DNA from: CAYGAW01 sp964347945
Lineage (GTDB): Bacteria > Chloroflexota > Anaerolineae > UBA7937 > B3-Chlor
NCBI GenBank assembly: GCA_964347945.1
Contig: CAYGAW010000019.1
Coordinates: 1-38,900, forward strand
Direction of reading: 5' to 3'
DNA length: 38,900 bases
Shown here piece by piece: positions 34,949-38,900 of this stretch. The position numbers and the translations under genes are program-made. The stretch's first letter is position 1; every line of letters begins with the position of its first letter. The notes beneath the pieces are model-generated. The model did not search any database. It saw only the letters and a program-made list of their open reading frames with translations, and had not been told where the DNA came from.

Positions 34949-35326
34949 TCACGAAGGTCTGAGGTCTGATTGGAGTGGACTTGGAGTGCCATACTGCGTC
35001 GACTGGTCCGGCGGCAACTCGTCCGCTGCCAGAGCCAGAAAGTAGTTCACTGGTATGTTGGACCTCGCCATCTCTTCCACCTGCCGCTCCGATAGGTCAT
35101 GCAGGTACGCGACCAGCAGCATCTTCAACAGCAGCGCAGGGTCGTACGGCGATCGCCCTGTGGGGGCTTTCCCTCGATAGTACTTCAGCAGCTTCCTAGT
35201 GAAGCGCTCCCAAGGTATGATCTCGTTCAGCTTCCCGAAGAAGTGCGCCTGAGGCACGACCCGATCATACACCAACCGCCCGAAGAACGAATCAGTCCCC
35301 TGTTCCTTGGACCGCTCTCGTCCCAT
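34949..35326 (-). pseudogene. Truncated IS5/IS1182-type transposase remnant
   Basis: From the ATG at 35326 about 105 residues match the N-terminal domain (DUF772/InsH N-terminal type) of IS5-group transposases: MGRERSKEQGTDSFFGRLV, YDPALLLKMLLVAYLHDLSERQVEE and YFLALAADELPPDQST. Full proteins of this kind are 300-450 residues and continue into a DDE nuclease domain. Here the similarity stops near 35007 and the frame ends in unrelated residues at 34949. No catalytic part, partner frame or terminal inverted repeats are seen nearby. The frame can be read upstream to 35401. It is an inactive relic lying in the gap between hppA and the glycosyltransferase gene. Confidence 0.78.
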
Positions 35327-35478
35327 CTCGCTACCTGCAGGCCTCCCTATCCATTCAAGTCTCGCTAGCCTTGCCTTATGCCCTTCCTCCCTCAATGCCA
35401 CCCCTGAGCGCTAGTTATCCAACACCCTTCAGTCCCTGGGCGACCTGGAAATGGGCTTGCTCGGACACGCTGTCGTGT

Positions 35479-35506
35479 TTGCGGCGCACGACCGGTATGC
35501 TATAAT
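35479..35506 (+). promoter_or_regulatory. Promoter of the glycosyltransferase gene (near-leaderless)
   Basis: TTGCGG (35479-35484), a 16-base spacer and TATAAT (35501-35506) with TGC before it. Transcription should start near 35513, and the ATG is at 35515. The mRNA would have almost no leader and no SD. Confidence 0.75.
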
Positions 35507-35514
35507 AGCGTCTC

Positions 35515-36930
35515 ATGGAGCGCGAAGGGCGTGATCTGAAGTTCCTGGCCGTTGTGTTTGGGGTGGCTCTGATGCTGCGTCTGATCCCGGTGTTGCTCAC
35601 TCGCGACTTGGGAATAGCCCTGGACGACATGTTCCAATATGATGCACTGGCGGAAAGCATCAGGCTCGGGCAAGGCTACACCTGGTACGGGGGCATACCC
35701 ACCGCTGCGAGAGCGCCCGCGTACCCTTTGCTTTTGGCAATCATCTATTCGTTCTTCGGTCATCGATTCCTGGCGGCGCGGCTAGTCCAGGCCGTTATGG
35801 CTTCTTCCGTGCCCGTCGTGGTCTATGCTTTGGGGCGAAGACTGTTCGACAGACCGGTGGCCAGGATCGCCTCCTTGGTGACGGCCTCTTTCCCGATGTT
35901 CCTGGTTTATCCCCTGGCGCTGGTGACGGAGAATCTGTTCTTCGTGCTGGTGCCGTTGACCGTGCTTTGGCTATTGAAGGCCGTGGATACCGCGCGCATC
36001 AGGTACTACGTGCTGGCGGGTGCAGCGCTGGGCATGTCCATTCTCACGCGTTCGGTCCTGGCGGGATTCGTGCTGCTGATCCTGCCCTGGCTCTGGTACT
36101 GCAGCTCCAGCAGAAGGCAAGCGATGAAGAACTGGGCCGTGATCACAGGATGCGTGGCGGTACTCACCGTGCCGTGGAGCATCAGGAACTCCCTGCTCTA
36201 TGGCCAATTCGTGTTTGTGGAATCCAGCCTGGGCTTCAACTTCTATCTTGGTTATCACCCGGAGGGCACAGGTACCTTCGACTCGACCATCGCCATCGAC
36301 TTCCTTGAGGAGGTCGGCGCCTTCGAAGAGCCCAGTCTTGAGACCGAAATGCGGACACACAATCTGGGCATGGGCAAAGGGCTGAAGTTCATACGGCAGA
36401 ACCCTGGAAGGGCTGCGTGGTTGCTGACAAGCAAGCTCTCCCATTTCCTGCGCCTGGACAAGAGGGCGCCGTTGTATTTCTACTCCAACAACTTCTTGGG
36501 CGAACTGCCTCCATCCGTTCTTCTCTTCGCCCTCTTGCTTATCTGCCTGCCATGGGTCGTGGTCCTTGTGCTCGGGGTGATGGGCATGAGCCTCAGCAGC
36601 GTGAGCAGAAACAAGGTGCTGATCTACCTTCTGTGCGCGTACTTCGTTGGCATCCACATGCTGATCATGGCCGAGCCACGCTTCCACCTCGTCTTGGTGC
36701 CTTTCCTCGTCATCTTCGCGGCTCATGGGGCCATGGCATTGACTCGAGTGAAAGACAACCTGGGGGCCAGTGATGCGGAAGTGAGGCGATCGACGAGGTG
36801 GCGTTTGGCCTTGAGTCTGCTCATAGTAGCACTGCTGCTGGTGAACTGGTCTTACGAGGTGAGTGTGGACATGGACAAGCTGCGTCTGGTGTTTTCGCCA
36901 GGGGGCAACCTGGCCCGGTTCACATATTGA
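35515..36930 (+). CDS. GT-C family glycosyltransferase (ArnT/PMT-like)
   Basis: 471 residues with roughly 10-12 hydrophobic helices. The first outer loop contains DDMFQYDALAESIRLGQGY, resembling the acidic catalytic loop of ArnT/PMT-type transferases that use a polyprenyl-phosphate-linked sugar. RAPAYPLLLAIIY and the VPWSIRNSLLYGQFVFVESS region are typical of these multi-pass proteins. A moderately hydrophilic stretch of about 80 residues (240-320) is the extracytoplasmic part. The acceptor (protein, lipid or polymer) cannot be told. The ATG lies about 9 bases after a good -10 box and has no SD. The next gene starts 36 bases downstream on the same strand. Confidence 0.82.
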   Translation: MEREGRDLKFLAVVFGVALMLRLIPVLLTRDLGIALDDMFQYDALAESIRLGQGYTWYGGIPTAARAPAYPLLLAIIYSFFGHRFLAARLVQAVMASSVPVVVYALGRRLFDRPVARIASLVTASFPMFLVYPLALVTENLFFVLVPLTVLWLLKAVDTARIRYYVLAGAALGMSILTRSVLAGFVLLILPWLWYCSSSRRQAMKNWAVITGCVAVLTVPWSIRNSLLYGQFVFVESSLGFNFYLGYHPEGTGTFDSTIAIDFLEEVGAFEEPSLETEMRTHNLGMGKGLKFIRQNPGRAAWLLTSKLSHFLRLDKRAPLYFYSNNFLGELPPSVLLFALLLICLPWVVVLVLGVMGMSLSSVSRNKVLIYLLCAYFVGIHMLIMAEPRFHLVLVPFLVIFAAHGAMALTRVKDNLGASDAEVRRSTRWRLALSLLIVALLLVNWSYEVSVDMDKLRLVFSPGGNLARFTY

Positions 36931-36965
36931 GGCGTGGGGACGGATCCGAGGAGCGGCGGGGACAA

Positions 36966-37586
36966 GTGAGGCGACCCAACTCCAACTTGAAGGCGGCGAT
37001 CATCTTAGTCTCCTCAACGCTGCTGCTGATCATCAGTCACTACCATACGTTGCTGGGCGATGATACTGTTTCGTCGTTCATTCTCTACTTCCTGATCCCC
37101 CTGGGAATCATTGTGCTTGTCTTCCGGGAGGACCCCCGCAAATACGGGTTGAGGCTGGGGGACTGGAAAAAGGGCGCTATGTTCAGCGTGGGGGGCATCG
37201 CTCTCATGGCCGTGGTGATTGTCGGCCTGGTGCAGTTGGACGAGTTTCGGCAGTATTACAGGCTGGGTAGGTTCGAACAACCGGATCCGGCGACGTTGGC
37301 CGAGTTCGCCCTTCGCCTGGGTATTTTCATGTTCAGTTGGGAGTTCATGTTCCGTGGATTCATGCTCTTCGGTCTCAAAGAGCGTTTCGGTTCGCTGGCG
37401 ATTTGGATACAGGCCATTCCCTTTGCCATCATGCATGTGGGAAAGCCGGAGCTGGAGACTCTGAGCACTATATTTGGCGGGGCCGCTTTCGGGTATGTGG
37501 ACTTGGAGAGCAGGTCAGTTTTCCCCTCGGTGGTCATCCACTGGGCCATATATATGATGATGGTTCTGGCTGCCACGTGGTTCTGA
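36966..37586 (+). CDS. CPBP-type (CAAX-like) intramembrane protein
   Basis: 206 residues from the GTG at 36966, with GAGGAG (36948-36953) upstream and a frame that reads open further back into the previous gene without sense. There are about six to seven hydrophobic helices. The late part matches the CPBP/abortive-infection family: WEFMFRGFMLFGL (motif 1, normally EExxFRG) and FAIMHVGKPELE (motif 2, FxxxH). Motif 3 should read HxxxN or HxxxD, but here it is HWAIYM. Motif 1 has a single Glu where two are usual. Whether it is an active glutamate-type intramembrane protease is open. It lies 36 bases after the glycosyltransferase gene and is probably cotranscribed. Confidence 0.8.
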   Translation: MRRPNSNLKAAIILVSSTLLLIISHYHTLLGDDTVSSFILYFLIPLGIIVLVFREDPRKYGLRLGDWKKGAMFSVGGIALMAVVIVGLVQLDEFRQYYRLGRFEQPDPATLAEFALRLGIFMFSWEFMFRGFMLFGLKERFGSLAIWIQAIPFAIMHVGKPELETLSTIFGGAAFGYVDLESRSVFPSVVIHWAIYMMMVLAATWF

Positions 37587-37628
37587 CGCCATGAAGCGGC
37601 TGTGCACAGACTCGAGAGCTCGCACTAC

Positions 37629-37657
37629 TTGACAATCTGGAGAATATCTGCTATACT
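37629..37657 (+). promoter_or_regulatory. rRNA promoter P1
   Basis: TTGACA (37629-37634), a 17-base spacer and TATACT (37652-37657) with TGC directly before it, an extended -10. It is the upstream member of a tandem pair ahead of the 16S gene. Confidence 0.85.
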
Positions 37658-37692
37658 AGTGATGTAGTCGAGTACGGCGTACATCGGCGTAT

Positions 37693-37721
37693 TTGACATT
37701 GTTCCTTAAGTATGGTATACT
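37693..37721 (+). promoter_or_regulatory. rRNA promoter P2
   Basis: TTGACA (37693-37698), a 17-base spacer and TATACT (37716-37721) with TGG directly before it. It has the same -35, spacing and -10 as P1, 64 bases downstream. The leader to the 16S start is about 70 bases. Confidence 0.85.
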
Positions 37722-37790
37722 AGGGAATACTGGACCTTAACAACCGAAGAGTGGTAGGAAGCCTAGAGAGCTGGGGGCTCCGAAATTCGA

Positions 37791-37797
37791 GTAAAGC

Positions 37798-37802
<5 letters not shown>
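37791..37802. other. 12-bp palindrome at the 16S 5' end
   Basis: GTAAAGCTTTAC is its own complement. It straddles the expected mature 16S 5' end and could be part of the pre-rRNA processing region or a coincidence. Confidence 0.35.

Positions 37803-38900
<1,098 letters not shown>

Overview
The window looks like chromosomal DNA of an anaerobic bacterium, most likely a member of the Chloroflexota (Dehalococcoidia-like). The assignment rests on the general look of the partial 16S rRNA gene at the right end and on the gene content (HdrA-type redox proteins, membrane pyrophosphatase, long acidic TPR protein). It was made by eye, without a database search. The genes are dense, starts are often GTG or TTG with clear Shine-Dalgarno (SD) sequences, and many promoters have a good -35/-10 pair, often with an extended -10.

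Layout. 1-4.4 kb: the tail of a DUF4349-like membrane protein, then a leftward uvrC plus a large membrane protein with two cyclic-nucleotide-binding-like domains and two PH-like domains. 4.5-8.9 kb: a rightward trio of GAF-domain histidine kinase, glutamate dehydrogenase and OmpR-type response regulator. 9.0-18.3 kb: a rightward run of eight genes encoding NuoE-, NuoF- and HoxU/NuoG-like diaphorase subunits, an HdrA-MvhD fusion, an FrhB-family flavoprotein, a GXGXG protein (GltB3-like), a ferredoxin-FMN glutamate-synthase-like protein (GltB2-like) and an unrecognised cysteine-bearing protein. 18.7-23.6 kb: a leftward export operon with an ArsR-type regulator, an MFS transporter and a three-gene ABC-2 exporter. 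23.8-25.5 kb: an HtrA-like protease and rsfS. 25.6-34.8 kb, leftward: sirtuin, ndk, a 1039-residue TPR/repeat protein, a histone-deacetylase-fold hydrolase, an LCP-family protein and a K+-independent H+-pyrophosphatase. 34.9-35.3 kb: a transposase remnant. 35.5-37.6 kb: a GT-C glycosyltransferase and a CPBP-type membrane protein. 37.6-38.9 kb: tandem promoters and the first ~1.1 kb of a 16S rRNA gene.

The most unusual part is 9.0-18.3 kb. Its proteins together carry NAD(P)H-, FAD- and FMN-binding modules and many Fe-S clusters, but no hydrogenase active-site subunit, no HdrB/HdrC and no glutaminase domain. I infer a cytoplasmic electron-bifurcating or electron-transfer complex that joins NAD(P)H, ferredoxin and a glutamate-synthase-like FMN module. 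The glutamate dehydrogenase and two-component system just upstream may form part of the same glutamate/redox theme. This is a hypothesis from gene content only.
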